A DNA stretch of 64,000 nucleotides from Duganella sacchari (GCF_900143065.1 NZ_FRCX01000005.1:124001-188000), one strand, 5' to 3'. Shown: positions 28,544-38,050, numbered from the stretch's first letter. Numbers and translations: made by a program. Notes: generated from the letters alone by a model not told the origin.

Positions 28544-29512
28544 CTACAGCCAGCCAGACTTTTTGAAGCGCCGGTGCAGATACAGGCACACCGCCACCAT
28601 CACGCCGACCGCCATCGGGTAGCCATACTTCCAGTCCAGCTCCGGCATGTATTTGAAGTTCATGCCCCACAGGCCCGCAAACGCGGTAACGATCGCGAAG
28701 ATCGCCGCCCATGCCGCCAGCCGTTTATTCACTTCGCTTTCTTCTATTGCCACCATCGACAGGTTGACCTGCATCGCAGTGGCGATGGTGTCGCGTATGC
28801 CGTCCAGCGAGCTGCTGATGCGGTGCAGATGGTCGTGCACATCGCGGAAGTATTCCTGCGTGTCCTGGCACATCGATGGCACGCGGCCACCGTGCAACCG
28901 TCCCACCGCTTCCATCAGCGGCGACACCACGTGGCGCACCAGCGTGACCTTGCCCTTCAGTTCATACAGGCGCTGGATGTTGTCGCGCTGGCGGCCCTGC
29001 GTGAAGATCATCTCCTCGATTTTCTCCAGCTCCGTCTCCAGCATATCCAGCACCGGGAAGTAGCGGTCCACCACCGCGTCCATCAGCGCGTACAGCACGA
29101 AGGCCGGGCCAAGGCGCAGCATGTGCGGCTCCTTCTCGGCGCGCGCACGTACGCCCAGGAAGCCTTGCTGGCTCTGGCCGTCGCGCGACGACAGCACGTA
29201 ATTCTGGCCGACGAAAATATCGACTTCGCCCACCGCCACTTCACCCTCATGGCATTCAATCGTCTTCACCACCACGAACAGCGAATCGCCATACTCTTCG
29301 ATTTTCGGGCGCTGGTGGCCGCGGCTGGCGTCTTCCACAGCCAGTTCGTGCAGGCCGAATTCTTCCTGCATCTTGGCCAGTTCTTCAGGCAGGGCGTCGC
29401 GCAGCGCCACCCAGACAAAGGTTTCCGGTTTCTCGACATACTCGCTGATGTCTTCGACCGGTATGTCGGCCAGTTTCTTGCCATCCTGGTAGGCCACACA
29501 ATTAATCAGCAT
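28544..29512 (-). CDS. corA: Magnesium/cobalt transporter CorA family
   Basis: A pentameric inner membrane channel for Mg2+ (also Co2+, Ni2+). From the ATG at 29512 (MLINCVAYQDGKKLADIPVE) it has 322 residues. The large cytoplasmic funnel is followed by two C-terminal membrane helices, the first ending with the signature GMN in AGLWGMNFKYMPELD, then KYGYPMAVGVMVAVCLYLHRR. The frame remains open 45 bases upstream, but those residues (MADEARGFAF...) overlap a terminator-like hairpin and are unlike CorA starts. The C-terminus is a basic tail, RRFKKSGWL. Confidence 0.93.
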   Translation of the reverse strand: MLINCVAYQDGKKLADIPVEDISEYVEKPETFVWVALRDALPEELAKMQEEFGLHELAVEDASRGHQRPKIEEYGDSLFVVVKTIECHEGEVAVGEVDIFVGQNYVLSSRDGQSQQGFLGVRARAEKEPHMLRLGPAFVLYALMDAVVDRYFPVLDMLETELEKIEEMIFTQGRQRDNIQRLYELKGKVTLVRHVVSPLMEAVGRLHGGRVPSMCQDTQEYFRDVHDHLHRISSSLDGIRDTIATAMQVNLSMVAIEESEVNKRLAAWAAIFAIVTAFAGLWGMNFKYMPELDWKYGYPMAVGVMVAVCLYLHRRFKKSGWL

Positions 29513-29525
29513 ACGGTTTCCATCA

Positions 29526-29550
29526 CAAAAAGCGAAGCCCCTGGCTTCGT
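29526..29550 (-). terminator. Terminator between the short-chain dehydrogenase gene and corA
   Basis: On the minus strand CGAAGCC, loop AGG and GGCTTCG are followed by CTTTTTG. It lies after the dehydrogenase stop and just before the corA start, so the two genes are probably separate units. Confidence 0.7.
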
Positions 29551-29587
29551 CAGCCAAGAGCTTACCTCAAACCGTTGCCGTGCCGGG

Positions 29588-30373
29588 TTACGCGGCGGTT
29601 AAGTAACGCACGCCCGGCTTGTTGCGCGACAGGTTGGCAGCCAGCGCATGGCGCCCCTGCTCCATGCGGTTGAAGTCTTCCAGGTCCGGCAGCGACGGCA
29701 CTGTCACCAGCTCGCGCTGGTCGAAGCCCGCCAGTGCGGCATCCACCAGAGCTTCCGGCGTCATCACCCACTCGGCAGGCAGGTTCTCGACTGCATGGCC
29801 GGCGCGGTCCCAGAACGGCGTCGCAATGGCGCCCGGCAGCACGGCCTGCACCTGCACGCCTTTGCCACCCAGCTCATGGTGCAGCGATTGGCTCAGCGCC
29901 AGCACAAAGGCCTTGCTGCCGCCATAGACGCCATTCAGCAACTCCGGCTTGAGCGCGACAATCGACGCGATGTTGATGATGGCGCCCTCGCCGCGCGCCA
30001 CCAGGCCGGGCGCCAAGGCGCGGGTCAGTCGCGTCAATGCGGTCACGTTCACATTGATCATGGTGTCCAGCTCTTCCGGCGTCGAATCGATGAGCGGCTT
30101 CACCGCACCCAGGCCGGCATTGTTGACCAGCAGGCCGATGCTGCCATCGCTGGCCAGGCGCTGCTCGACGCGGCGCAGGTCTGCGTTCACGCCCAGATCG
30201 GCGGCGATGGTGTCCACCTTGCGCCCCGTAGACGCTTCCAGTTGGGCCGCCAGTGCGGCCAGCTTGGCGCCATCGCGCGCCACCAGGACCAGGTCATAGC
30301 CACGGCGGGCCAGACGGTCTGCATACACTGCGCCTATGCCCGAGGACGCGCCAGTAATCATTGCGGTTGTCAT
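29588..30373 (-). CDS. Short-chain dehydrogenase/reductase (SDR)
   Basis: A 261-residue classical SDR. The cofactor motif TGASSGIG lies at residues 8-15, NNAGLG follows near residue 83, and the catalytic Tyr-x-x-x-Lys is in VYGGSK. The ATG at 30373 (MTTAMITGASSGIG) is preceded by AAAGGAGCAGACAAC; the open frame extends further but without a start site. The substrate is unknown. It diverges from the GlxA-like regulator 89 bases away, which may control it. Confidence 0.9.
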   Translation of the reverse strand: MTTAMITGASSGIGAVYADRLARRGYDLVLVARDGAKLAALAAQLEASTGRKVDTIAADLGVNADLRRVEQRLASDGSIGLLVNNAGLGAVKPLIDSTPEELDTMINVNVTALTRLTRALAPGLVARGEGAIINIASIVALKPELLNGVYGGSKAFVLALSQSLHHELGGKGVQVQAVLPGAIATPFWDRAGHAVENLPAEWVMTPEALVDAALAGFDQRELVTVPSLPDLEDFNRMEQGRHALAANLSRNKPGVRYLTAA

Positions 30374-30462
30374 GTTGTCTGCTCCTTTGATTAAGTTGAC
30401 AGGGCCAGTGTAGAGGCGCAGACTAAGGCCCATGTGAAGTAGATACCTCATTTTGGGACATC

Positions 30463-31404
30463 ATGAAAAAATCCCTCGGTTTGATGCTTTTCCCCGGTTT
30501 TCAGATCGTCGATCTGGCAGCGGTGACCGTCTTCGAGGTGGCCAACGCCATGCCGGGCGGGCCGTATTACGACATGCACATGCTGTCCGAGCATGGCGGT
30601 GCGGTGATGAGTTCCGCCGGCGTGCCGGTGGTGACGCAGCGCTTTGATGCACCGGCCTTCGATACCATCATGGTCGCAGGCAGCATGGACCTGATCCGCT
30701 CCACGCCTGGCTTTCTCGACTTCCTGCGTGAAGCCAGCCTGGCATCGCGCCGCACGGCCAGCATCTGCACCGGCGCGTTCTGCCTGGCGGAAGCGGGCTT
30801 GCTCGATGGCCTTCGCGTTACCACGCACTGGGCGCTGGCGCGCGAGCTGCAACGCCTGTATCCCAAGGCGAAAGTGGAGGAAGACCGCATCTTCATCCAG
30901 AGCGATAACGTGTGGAGTTCAGCCGGCATGACGGCGTGTATCGATCTCGCGCTGGCCCTGGTGGAAGCTGATCACGGCGCTGAACTGGCGCGCGCGGTGG
31001 CACGCAAGATGGTGGTGTATCACCGTCGCACCGGTGGCCAATCGCAGTTCTCGGCGCTGCTGGAACTGGAGCCAAAATCGGACCGCATCCAGACCGCCCT
31101 GACCTACGCCAAGCGCAATCTGCGCAAGCCCTTGTCGGTGGACGAACTGGCCGATGCGGCACACCTGAGCCGCCGCCAATTCAGCCGCGCGTTCCGGCTG
31201 GAGACCGGTCAATCGCCAGCCAAGGCGGTGGAGACGCTGCGCGTGGAAGCAGCGCGCAACATGATCGAAGAAGGCAATCACGCCATCGACGTGGTGGCGC
31301 GCGAAGTGGGCTTTGATGATCCCGAACGCATGCGCCGCGCCTTCATCCGCGCCTACGGCGTGCCGCCACAGGCGATCAAGCGGGCAGCGCGTTCGGTGGC
31401 GTAA
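30463..31404 (+). CDS. GlxA-like transcriptional regulator (DJ-1/PfpI domain plus AraC-type HTH)
   Basis: A 313-residue regulator. Residues 1 to about 185 form a DJ-1/PfpI-like domain with the cysteine elbow SICTGAFCLAEAGLLDG; about 215-313 form an AraC/XylS DNA-binding domain with two helix-turn-helix units (LSVDELADAAHLSRRQFSRAF and IDVVAREVGFDDPERMRRAF). In this family the first domain is thought to sense small molecules. It diverges from an SDR gene, its likely target. Its last 29 bases overlap the 3' end of the convergent AraC gene. Confidence 0.9.
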   Translation: MKKSLGLMLFPGFQIVDLAAVTVFEVANAMPGGPYYDMHMLSEHGGAVMSSAGVPVVTQRFDAPAFDTIMVAGSMDLIRSTPGFLDFLREASLASRRTASICTGAFCLAEAGLLDGLRVTTHWALARELQRLYPKAKVEEDRIFIQSDNVWSSAGMTACIDLALALVEADHGAELARAVARKMVVYHRRTGGQSQFSALLELEPKSDRIQTALTYAKRNLRKPLSVDELADAAHLSRRQFSRAFRLETGQSPAKAVETLRVEAARNMIEEGNHAIDVVAREVGFDDPERMRRAFIRAYGVPPQAIKRAARSVA

Positions 31405-32287
31405 GCGCGTAACGCGCAGGCGGCAAGCCCACGTGCCGCGTGAAGGCGACGCTGAAAGCGCTGGCCGATCCATAGCCCACACGCTGCGCCACCTCGGCCA
31501 CGCTGTTCTGCGCGCGCAGCAGATGCCTGGCCTGCGCCATCCGCCAGCGCAACAGATACGCCATCGGCGCCACGCCCACGGCGCGGTTGAAGCGTTCAAA
31601 GAAAGCGGAGCGCGACAGGGCAGCTTCCTTCGCCAGTTGCGCCACCGTCCATGGCGCGGTGATTTCTCCATGCATGCGGCGCAGCGCCTGCGCCAGCCGT
31701 TCATCAGCCAGCCCGCGCAGCAGGCCTGGCGAAGCAGCAGTGCCCGCGCTTGAACGCAGCGCTTCAATCAGCAGCACTTCCAGCAGGTGCGCAAGCACGA
31801 CATCGCGTCCCGGCCTTTGCGCGCGCGATTCGCCACTGACCAATTGCACGATGGTGGCCAGGCGCTGCTCGCCACGTATGTGGATGAGCTGCGGCAGTAG
31901 CGACACCAGCAGCGCCGCATCGGGCGAAGCGAACTCGCAATGGCCGACCAGCAGCACAGTTTGCGCCACGCCGCCGGTGTCGCCGAGGCGGAACTCGCCA
32001 TGTGGCAGCTGAACCGGTGCAGCGTCGGGGACGTCGTGTGGTGGCGGCTGCATGCTGGTCATGGCAAAGTCGTGCGACTCGGGAATCAGCACAAAATCGC
32101 CCTGCTGCAGCGGCAACGGCGCCTGGCCGCTGACGGTCAGGCAGCTCTCGCCTTCCAGCACCACACAGTAGAAAGGCTGGCCCGCGTGCGAGCGGCGCAC
32201 ACGCCAGGCGCCCGCAGCGCCGACAACTTTCGAAAACCGCGCACGCGGCTGCAACAGGGAGACAACTTCGGCAAGCGGATCAACCAT
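31376..32287 (-). CDS. AraC family transcriptional regulator with N-terminal cupin domain
   Basis: A 303-residue regulator. The N-terminal half is a cupin-like ligand domain (VVLEGESCLTVSG, LQQGDFVLIPESHDFAM); the C-terminal 100 residues are an AraC-type HTH domain (WTVAQLAKEAALSRSAFFERF, SVAEVAQRVGYGSASAFSVAF). The ATG at 32287 (MVDPLAEVVSLLQPRARF) is the usual start of this cupin-AraC group; the longer frame upstream is out of character. It diverges from an SDR gene 96 bases away, a likely target. It overlaps the end of the GlxA-like gene tail to tail. Confidence 0.9.
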   Translation of the reverse strand: MVDPLAEVVSLLQPRARFSKVVGAAGAWRVRRSHAGQPFYCVVLEGESCLTVSGQAPLPLQQGDFVLIPESHDFAMTSMQPPPHDVPDAAPVQLPHGEFRLGDTGGVAQTVLLVGHCEFASPDAALLVSLLPQLIHIRGEQRLATIVQLVSGESRAQRPGRDVVLAHLLEVLLIEALRSSAGTAASPGLLRGLADERLAQALRRMHGEITAPWTVAQLAKEAALSRSAFFERFNRAVGVAPMAYLLRWRMAQARHLLRAQNSVAEVAQRVGYGSASAFSVAFTRHVGLPPARYALTPPNALPA

Positions 32288-32383
32288 ATTTGGACTCTTG
32301 CTAATGAAACGTGGACTAACGATTATAGTCAGTCTTGCGGCAGACAACTACAGTGGTGGCACATTCACCTCACTGGAGTTCAC

Positions 32384-33118
32384 ATGAAAACCATCCTCAT
32401 CACCGGTTGTTCGTCCGGCTTTGGCCTGGAAACCGCGCGCCATTTTCTGGAGCGCGACTGGAACGTCATCGCCACCATGCGCGATCCACGCGACGACCTG
32501 CTGCCACGTTCCGCGCGCCTGCGCGTGCTGCCGCTGGACGTCACCGATGCAGACAGCATTCGCCGTTTGATCGAGGCGGCGGGGCCTGTCGATGTACTGG
32601 TCAACAATGCCGGCATCGGCATGCTGGGCGCATTGGAAGGCAGCAGCATGGCCACAGCGCGCGAGGTCTTCGAGACCAACACGCTGGGCACCATCGCCAT
32701 GACGCAAGCAGTGCTGCCGCAGTTCCGCGAACGCCGCGCGGGTGTGGTGATTAACGTGACGTCAAGCGTGACTTTGAAAGCGCTGCCGCTGCTATCGGTC
32801 TACACAGGTAGCAAGGCGGCGGTGAATGCGTTCACGGAGTCATTGGCACTGGAGCTCAAGCACTTCAACATCCGCGCGCATGTGGTGCTGCCGGGCCGTG
32901 CACCGGGCACCAGCTTTGGCGCGAACGCGAAGCAGCGAGTCCAATTGTCGGAGGCTTACGCGGAGCTGACGGATAGCGTGTTTGCAGGCTGGGCGCAATC
33001 GACGGAGGAAGTGACGGAGGCGATTGATGTGGCAAAGGCGGTGTGGCTGGCAGCGACGGATGCCGCTGCCCCAATGCGTATCGCCGCCGGCGCAGACGCG
33101 GTGACACTGATGTCATGA
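32384..33118 (+). CDS. Short-chain dehydrogenase/reductase (SDR), second copy type
   Basis: A 244-residue SDR: TGCSSGFG at residues 7-14, DVTDADS, NNAGIGMLG, and the catalytic YTGSK. The segment GPVDVLVNNAGIG and the loop after the active site resemble SDRs paired with AraC regulators in proteobacteria. The ATG at 32384 follows CTGGAGTTCAC. It is divergent from the cupin-AraC gene. The substrate is unknown. It is not closely similar to the SDR at 29.6-30.4 kb. Confidence 0.9.
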   Translation: MKTILITGCSSGFGLETARHFLERDWNVIATMRDPRDDLLPRSARLRVLPLDVTDADSIRRLIEAAGPVDVLVNNAGIGMLGALEGSSMATAREVFETNTLGTIAMTQAVLPQFRERRAGVVINVTSSVTLKALPLLSVYTGSKAAVNAFTESLALELKHFNIRAHVVLPGRAPGTSFGANAKQRVQLSEAYAELTDSVFAGWAQSTEEVTEAIDVAKAVWLAATDAAAPMRIAAGADAVTLMS

Positions 33119-33136
33119 CACCACATGCGGGAATCG

Positions 33137-33203
33137 TTTACCCCGCAATGCGGCGCACAGGGGTCTGACCCCGTGCGGGGTCAGACCCCAAACTTTTGGG
33201 GTT
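33137..33203 (-). repeat. Palindromic intergenic repeat, copy 1
   Basis: The core GGGGTCTGACCCC (33160-33172) and GGGGTCAGACCCC (33177-33189) form a 13-bp hairpin. Conserved flanks (TTTACCCCGCA on one side, CAAAACTTTTGGGGTT-like on the other) match, in the opposite orientation, the repeat at 40069-40140. It lies between the convergent ends of an SDR gene and ntrC, as REP-type elements often do. Confidence 0.75.
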
Positions 33204-33214
33204 GACTGTGCGGC

Positions 33215-34723
33215 TCAATCATCCTTTGCGCCGTCGATGCCCAGTTCGGCGATCTTGCGGGTGATGGTATTGCGGCCGATGCCCAGACGTACTGCCGCGT
33301 CGTTCTTGCGGCCGTGCGTATGCTTGAGCGCTGTGCGGATCAGTGCCGATTCAAACTGACGGCCCAGCACTGCCATCACTTCCTGCTGACCGCCACTCAG
33401 CATCTGCGCGGCCTGCGTCTCCAGCAAAGCTAGCCATGCATCCGGCGAACCCGCCGGGCTGCTTGCCTCTGCGGCGGACGACACCGAAGTCACCGTGCCA
33501 TGATGCTGCTGCGCGCTATACGTCTCCGGCACCGACGCCGGCGACGACGATCCGGATGATGCACTGCCCTTTTCCTGCGTCAGCTCCAGCGGCAGATCCT
33601 TCACTTCCACCGTCTGGCCGGGCGCCATCACCGTAATCCAGTTGCACAGGTTTTCCAGCTGGCGCACATTGCCCGGCAGCTCAAGGCTGCACAGGAACTG
33701 CAGCGCGGCATCGCTCATGCGCTTGGCTTCCACGCCGAGCTGCTTGGCGCTCTGCACCAGGAAGTGACGCACCAAAATAGGGATGTCTTCACGCCGCTCC
33801 CTCAAACTGGGCAGGCGCAGGCGAATCACGTTCAGGCGGTGATACAAGTCTTCGCGGAACAAGCCTTCGCGCACGCGCTGCTCCAGATTCTGGTGCGTTG
33901 CCGTAATCACGCGCACATTTGCTTTCAAGGGCTGATGGCCGCCGACGCGATAGAAGTGACCATCCGACAGCACGCGCAGCAAGCGCGTTTGCAAATCGAA
34001 TGGCATGTCGCCGATTTCATCGAGGAACAGCGTGCCGTTTTCCGCCTGCTCAAAACGGCCGCGGCGCGTGGTCTGCGCGCCAGTAAAGGCGCCGCGTTCG
34101 TGACCGAACAATTCAGACTCCAGCAGATCTTTCGGAATCGCCGCCGTGTTCAACGCGATGAACGGCTGCGATGCGCGCGGCGAGTGCTTGTGCAGCGCGC
34201 GCGCCACCAGCTCTTTGCCGGAGCCGGATTCGCCGGTAATCAGCACCGTCACATTCGATTGCGACAGGCGGCCAATGGCGCGGAAGACTTCCTGCATCGC
34301 CGGCGCCTGCCCCAGAATTTCGGGCGTCTCGGCCGGGCCGGACTCCACGCTGGTTTCGCGCAAGCTCTCATCGAGCGCGCGGCGGATCAGCTCCACCGCC
34401 TTGTCGATATCGAACGGCTTGGCCAGGTACTCAAACGCGCCGCCCTGGAACGCCGCAACGGCGGAATCCAGATCAGAGAAGGCGGTGATGATGATGACCG
34501 GCAGGCCCGGGAAGCGCGACTTCACCAGTTGCAGCAGGTCGAGGCCGGAGTCGCCCGGCATGCGGATGTCGGACACCAGCACTTGCGGCGTCTCGTACTC
34601 CAGCGCGGCGATAGCATCGCGCGCGTTGGCAAAACTCTTGGTGGCCAGGTTCTCGCGGGCCAGTGCTTTTTCCAGTACCCAGCGGATCGATTCGTCGTCG
34701 TCTACTATCCAGATTGGCTTCAT
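33215..34723 (-). CDS. ntrC: Nitrogen regulation response regulator NtrC
   Basis: When phosphorylated by NtrB under nitrogen limitation it activates sigma-54 promoters such as that of glnA. The 502-residue protein has a receiver domain ([11 protein letters not shown], phosphorylated Asp52 in [11 protein letters not shown]), a AAA+ domain with Walker A GESGSGKE and the sigma-54 contact loop GAFTGA, and a C-terminal Fis-type HTH ([21 protein letters not shown]). A Ser/Pro-rich linker of about 40 residues separates the last two. It follows ntrB by 64 bases. Its binding sites are seen before glnA. Confidence 0.97.
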   Translation of the reverse strand: MKPIWIVDDDESIRWVLEKALARENLATKSFANARDAIAALEYETPQVLVSDIRMPGDSGLDLLQLVKSRFPGLPVIIITAFSDLDSAVAAFQGGAFEYLAKPFDIDKAVELIRRALDESLRETSVESGPAETPEILGQAPAMQEVFRAIGRLSQSNVTVLITGESGSGKELVARALHKHSPRASQPFIALNTAAIPKDLLESELFGHERGAFTGAQTTRRGRFEQAENGTLFLDEIGDMPFDLQTRLLRVLSDGHFYRVGGHQPLKANVRVITATHQNLEQRVREGLFREDLYHRLNVIRLRLPSLRERREDIPILVRHFLVQSAKQLGVEAKRMSDAALQFLCSLELPGNVRQLENLCNWITVMAPGQTVEVKDLPLELTQEKGSASSGSSSPASVPETYSAQQHHGTVTSVSSAAEASSPAGSPDAWLALLETQAAQMLSGGQQEVMAVLGRQFESALIRTALKHTHGRKNDAAVRLGIGRNTITRKIAELGIDGAKDD

Positions 34724-34787
34724 GTGTTGTGTGTATTCCGCGATGGATCGTCAATCAAGGGACTCGGTCCGCACTGCCCGCCGCGGC

Positions 34788-35900
34788 TTATGGCAACGGC
34801 AGCAGAATGCGGAAATCCGTAAATCCAGGCCGGCTCTCGCACTCGATCACGCCCATGTGCTGTTGCACGAAGGTCTGTGCCAAGGTCAGTCCCAGGCCGC
34901 TGCCGCCCTCCCTGCCAGATACCAGCGGATAGAAGATGCGGTCGCGGATCTGGGGTGCGATACCCGGTCCATTGTCAATGATATGCAAGTCTAATGCCAG
35001 CCCGTAACGGACCTTGGCCAGCGTGACCTGCCGCGCCACACGGGTCTTGAAAACGATCTGTGCGTCGCCTGCTTCGATCTGGGCCGACAGCGCTTGCGCT
35101 GCGTTGTGGGCGATGTTGAGCACTGTCTGGATCAGCTGCTCTTTGTCTCCTCGGAACTCGGGGATCGATGCGTCGTAGTCGCGCAGGATGGTCAGGCCGG
35201 ACGGGAACTCCGCCAGCATCAGGCTGCGCACGCGCTCCAGCACTTCGTGGATGTTGACGTCGCCTACGATGTGCGGCCGGCGGTGCGGCGCCAGCAGACG
35301 GTCCACCAGCGTTTGCAGGCGGTCCGCTTCCTTGATGATGACTTGCGTGTACTCGCGCAGCTGCACCGCGTGCGCGCCCGGCAGCTCCATCTCCAGCAGC
35401 TGCGCCGCGCCGCGGATGCCGCCCAGCGGATTCTTGATCTCGTGCGCCAGGTTGCGGATCAGTTCCTTGTTGACCTGGCTTTGGTCGAGGATGCGCTCCT
35501 CGCGGTCCAGCTTGAGGTGCTGCAGATGCTCACGCAGCTCAATCAGCAGATGACCGGCCGGTTCATCCAGCGCCGACACGATGCTGTGCACATGCAGCGG
35601 ATCGCGTCCTGCGCGTTCCAGCGTGAGGTCCTGGCGCAGGTCGGAAAACTTGTGCTCGCGCGCCTGCGTGCAGATATTCTCAAGTTCATCGGGATTGACG
35701 AACTGCGCGCTCAGCGTCTGCCGCGACAAGGCCTTGAGCGAGCTTTCCAGCAGGTTCTCGGCGGCGGCGTTGACGTAGACGATATGGCCTTCGCCATCCA
35801 GCAGCACCACGGCGGACGCCAGCAACTCCAAACCGGCCAGCGATGGCGGGCGGTGAATCGCGGCAGCCGCGCGGGCGGCGATATTACTGACTATGCTCAT
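34788..35900 (-). CDS. ntrB: Nitrogen regulation sensor kinase NtrB
   Basis: A 370-residue cytosolic kinase and phosphatase of NtrC, controlled by PII. It has a PAS domain (about residues 20-130, LLASAVVLLDGEGHIVYVNA), the phospho-His in NLAHEIKNPLGGIRGAAQLL, and an ATPase domain with NIAHNAAQAL, DNGPGIAP and GSGLGLTLAQ. The ATG at 35900 overlaps the stop of the upstream DUF4124 gene by four bases, so the two are translationally coupled, and ntrC follows. No membrane segments. Confidence 0.96.
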   Translation of the reverse strand: MSIVSNIAARAAAAIHRPPSLAGLELLASAVVLLDGEGHIVYVNAAAENLLESSLKALSRQTLSAQFVNPDELENICTQAREHKFSDLRQDLTLERAGRDPLHVHSIVSALDEPAGHLLIELREHLQHLKLDREERILDQSQVNKELIRNLAHEIKNPLGGIRGAAQLLEMELPGAHAVQLREYTQVIIKEADRLQTLVDRLLAPHRRPHIVGDVNIHEVLERVRSLMLAEFPSGLTILRDYDASIPEFRGDKEQLIQTVLNIAHNAAQALSAQIEAGDAQIVFKTRVARQVTLAKVRYGLALDLHIIDNGPGIAPQIRDRIFYPLVSGREGGSGLGLTLAQTFVQQHMGVIECESRPGFTDFRILLPLP

Positions 35901-36385
35901 CGGATATTGGCAATCTCACGTTTCAAGGCATCGACATTTTTTTCCGAGCGGCTGATGCTGTCGCGCAGCGCCGCCACCCGTTCCTGATACTTCGCATAAT
36001 TGCGTTCGTCGCCGCGCCGTTCCGGCTCACCGCCGTTGAACTCGCGGCGCAGCTCGTTCAGCTTTTGCGTTTCCGCTTTGAGTTCTTCGTCCAGAATGCT
36101 GCGGCGGTCATCGTCGCGCGCGCGCTGCTCGCTGCTGTCGACACGGGGAAAACTACCGGGGGTTGCGACCGGCGCCGGCTGCGCGTTGCGCGGTGAAGGC
36201 GCGGTGCGGCGTGGTGGCGCTGGGATCGTCATGCCGGGCAGGTCCATCGGTTTGCAGTAGCTGCCACGATTGGTGTCCGTGTACTCCACACTGCCACCGG
36301 GCAGCTGGCATTTGTAAATCTGTGCGTGCACCGCCGGTGAGGCCAACAGCGCCAGCAGCACACTGAGTTTCAACTTCGTTGTCAT
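35897..36385 (-). CDS. DUF4124-domain periplasmic protein
   Basis: A 162-residue exported protein. The signal peptide (MTTKLKLSVLLALLASPAVHA) is followed directly by a DUF4124 motif, IYKCQLPGGSVEYTDTN, then a Pro-rich linker and a coiled coil (about residues 100-162) rich in Glu, Arg and Lys. The ATG at 36385 was chosen because the signal peptide begins there. The function of DUF4124 is unknown. It sits between glnA and ntrB; it overlaps ntrB by four bases, so it is probably co-expressed with the nitrogen regulators. Confidence 0.82.
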   Translation of the reverse strand: MTTKLKLSVLLALLASPAVHAQIYKCQLPGGSVEYTDTNRGSYCKPMDLPGMTIPAPPRRTAPSPRNAQPAPVATPGSFPRVDSSEQRARDDDRRSILDEELKAETQKLNELRREFNGGEPERRGDERNYAKYQERVAALRDSISRSEKNVDALKREIANIR

Positions 36386-36433
36386 TCGTAATCCGTGGGT
36401 GGAAACTGTCCATCCCGAATATACAGTATCCAA

Positions 36434-36469
36434 AGAAAAACGCGGGGAAAGCACAGCCTGCCCCGCGTT
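36434..36469 (-). terminator. Terminator of glnA
   Basis: On the minus strand AACGCGGGG, a 13-base loop and CCCCGCGTT are followed by a T run. It lies 44 bases after the glnA stop and before the DUF4124 gene, so much transcription may stop here, with ntrBC reached by read-through or its own promoter. Confidence 0.75.
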
Positions 36470-36512
36470 CTTTGCTGGTACCGCAGGCGCCGGCCGGGCC
36501 GGCGCGTTGCGA

Positions 36513-37928
36513 TTACAGCGAGTAGTACATGTCGAACTCAGCAGGGTGAGTGGTCATGCGCATACGTTGTACGTCTTGCATTTTCAGTTCGATGTAAGCA
36601 TCGATCATCGAATCGCTGAACACGCCGCCACGGGTCAGGAACTCGCGGTCTTTGTTCAGGTTGTCCAGTGCTTCTTCCAGCGATGCGCAGACGGTTGGGA
36701 TCAGTGCATCTTCTTCTGGCGGCAGATGGTACAGATCTTTCGATGCTGCTTCGCCTGGGTGGATCTTGTTCTGGATACCGTCCAGACCTGCCATCAGCAG
36801 CGCTGCGAAGCACAGGTAGACGTTGGCCAGTGGATCCGGGAAGCGGGTTTCGATACGGCGGCCTTTAGGATTGGCCACGTGTGGAATGCGGATCGATGCC
36901 GAACGGTTTTTCGCCGAGTACGCCAGTTTCACTGGTGCTTCGTAGCCTGGTACCAGACGCTTGTACGAGTTGGTGCCTGGGTTGGTGATCGCGTTCAGTG
37001 CTTTGGCGTGCTTGATGATGCCGCCGATGTAGAACAGCGCGTCTTCCGACAGGCCGGCATAGCCGTCGCCAGCGAACAGGTTTTTGCCGTCTTTCCAGAT
37101 CGACTGGTGCACGTGCATGCCCGAACCGTTGTCGCCAACGATAGGTTTCGGCATGAAGGTCGCGGTTTTGCCGTAGCTGTGGGCGACGTTCCAGACCACG
37201 TATTTCAGGTTCTGGGTCCAGTCAGCACGCTCAACCAGGGTCGAGAACTTGGTGCCGATTTCGTTCTGGCCAGCGCCAGCCACTTCGTGGTGGTGCACTT
37301 CCACCGGGATGCCCAGCGATTCCAGGATCAGGCACATTTCCGAACGCATGTCCTGGAAGCTGTCCACTGGTGGCACTGGGAAGTAGCCGCCTTTGACGGT
37401 AGGACGGTGGCCGCTGTTGCCGCCTTCGATTTCCTTGTCGGTCGACCACGACGCTTCGTCGGAGTCCACTTTGACGAAGCAGCCGGACATGTCGATCTTC
37501 CAGCGTACGCTGTCGAAGATGAAGAATTCTGGTTCCGGGCCGAAGTAGGCGGTATCGCCGATGCCCGACGATTTCAGGTAGGCTTCAGCGCGCTTGGCGA
37601 TGGAGCGTGGGTCGCGGTCATAGCCCTTGCCGTCAGCAGGTTCGATCACGTCGCACTGCATGAACAGGGTGGTCTCTTCCATGAACGGGTCAATGCGCGC
37701 GGTGTTTGGATCCGGCAGCAGGATCATGTCCGAAGCTTCAATGCCTTTCCAGCCGGCGATCGAGGAACCGTCGAACGCGTGACCCGATTCGAACTTGTCG
37801 ATGTCGAAAGCCGACACTGGCACGGTAACGTGCTGTTCTTTACCACGGGTATCAGCGAAACGGAAATCAACGAATTTAACTTCGTTTTCCTGGACCATTT
37901 TCAGAACTTCTGCGGCTGTGATTGCCAT
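36513..37928 (-). CDS. glnA: Glutamine synthetase, type I (GSI-beta)
   Basis: It makes glutamine from glutamate, ammonia and ATP and is the main ammonium-assimilating enzyme. The 471-residue protein carries [34 protein letters not shown] and the adenylylation site [10 protein letters not shown] (Tyr at about 400), the target of GlnE encoded at 7467-10223. The ATG at 37928 follows TTTAGGAGATACGC. Upstream are a sigma-54 promoter and NtrC sites. A terminator separates it from DUF4124-ntrB-ntrC downstream. Confidence 0.98.
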   Translation of the reverse strand: MAITAAEVLKMVQENEVKFVDFRFADTRGKEQHVTVPVSAFDIDKFESGHAFDGSSIAGWKGIEASDMILLPDPNTARIDPFMEETTLFMQCDVIEPADGKGYDRDPRSIAKRAEAYLKSSGIGDTAYFGPEPEFFIFDSVRWKIDMSGCFVKVDSDEASWSTDKEIEGGNSGHRPTVKGGYFPVPPVDSFQDMRSEMCLILESLGIPVEVHHHEVAGAGQNEIGTKFSTLVERADWTQNLKYVVWNVAHSYGKTATFMPKPIVGDNGSGMHVHQSIWKDGKNLFAGDGYAGLSEDALFYIGGIIKHAKALNAITNPGTNSYKRLVPGYEAPVKLAYSAKNRSASIRIPHVANPKGRRIETRFPDPLANVYLCFAALLMAGLDGIQNKIHPGEAASKDLYHLPPEEDALIPTVCASLEEALDNLNKDREFLTRGGVFSDSMIDAYIELKMQDVQRMRMTTHPAEFDMYYSL

Positions 37929-37973
37929 GCGTATCTCCTAAAGGGAATATGTGGAACTCGTGAGGCCTTACTA

Positions 37974-37989
37974 AGCAGTATCCGTGCCA
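37974..37989 (-). promoter_or_regulatory. Sigma-54 promoter of glnA
   Basis: On the minus strand TGGCACG, four bases and CTGCT match the -24/-12 consensus TGGCACG-N4-TTGCW closely, with exact spacing. It lies about 45-60 bases upstream of the glnA start codon and downstream of the NtrC sites. Confidence 0.85.
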
Positions 37990-38021
37990 GCCCGAAACGC
38001 TATTTACTGCAGATCAATCGC

Positions 38022-38036
38022 GCACCTATTTGGTGC
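38022..38036. promoter_or_regulatory. NtrC binding site 1
   Basis: GCACCTATTTGGTGC is a perfect GCACC-N5-GGTGC palindrome, the NtrC consensus. Its centre is about 53 bases upstream of the -12 element of the glnA promoter. Confidence 0.88.
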
Positions 38037-38050
38037 ATTTCCCGCATTTC

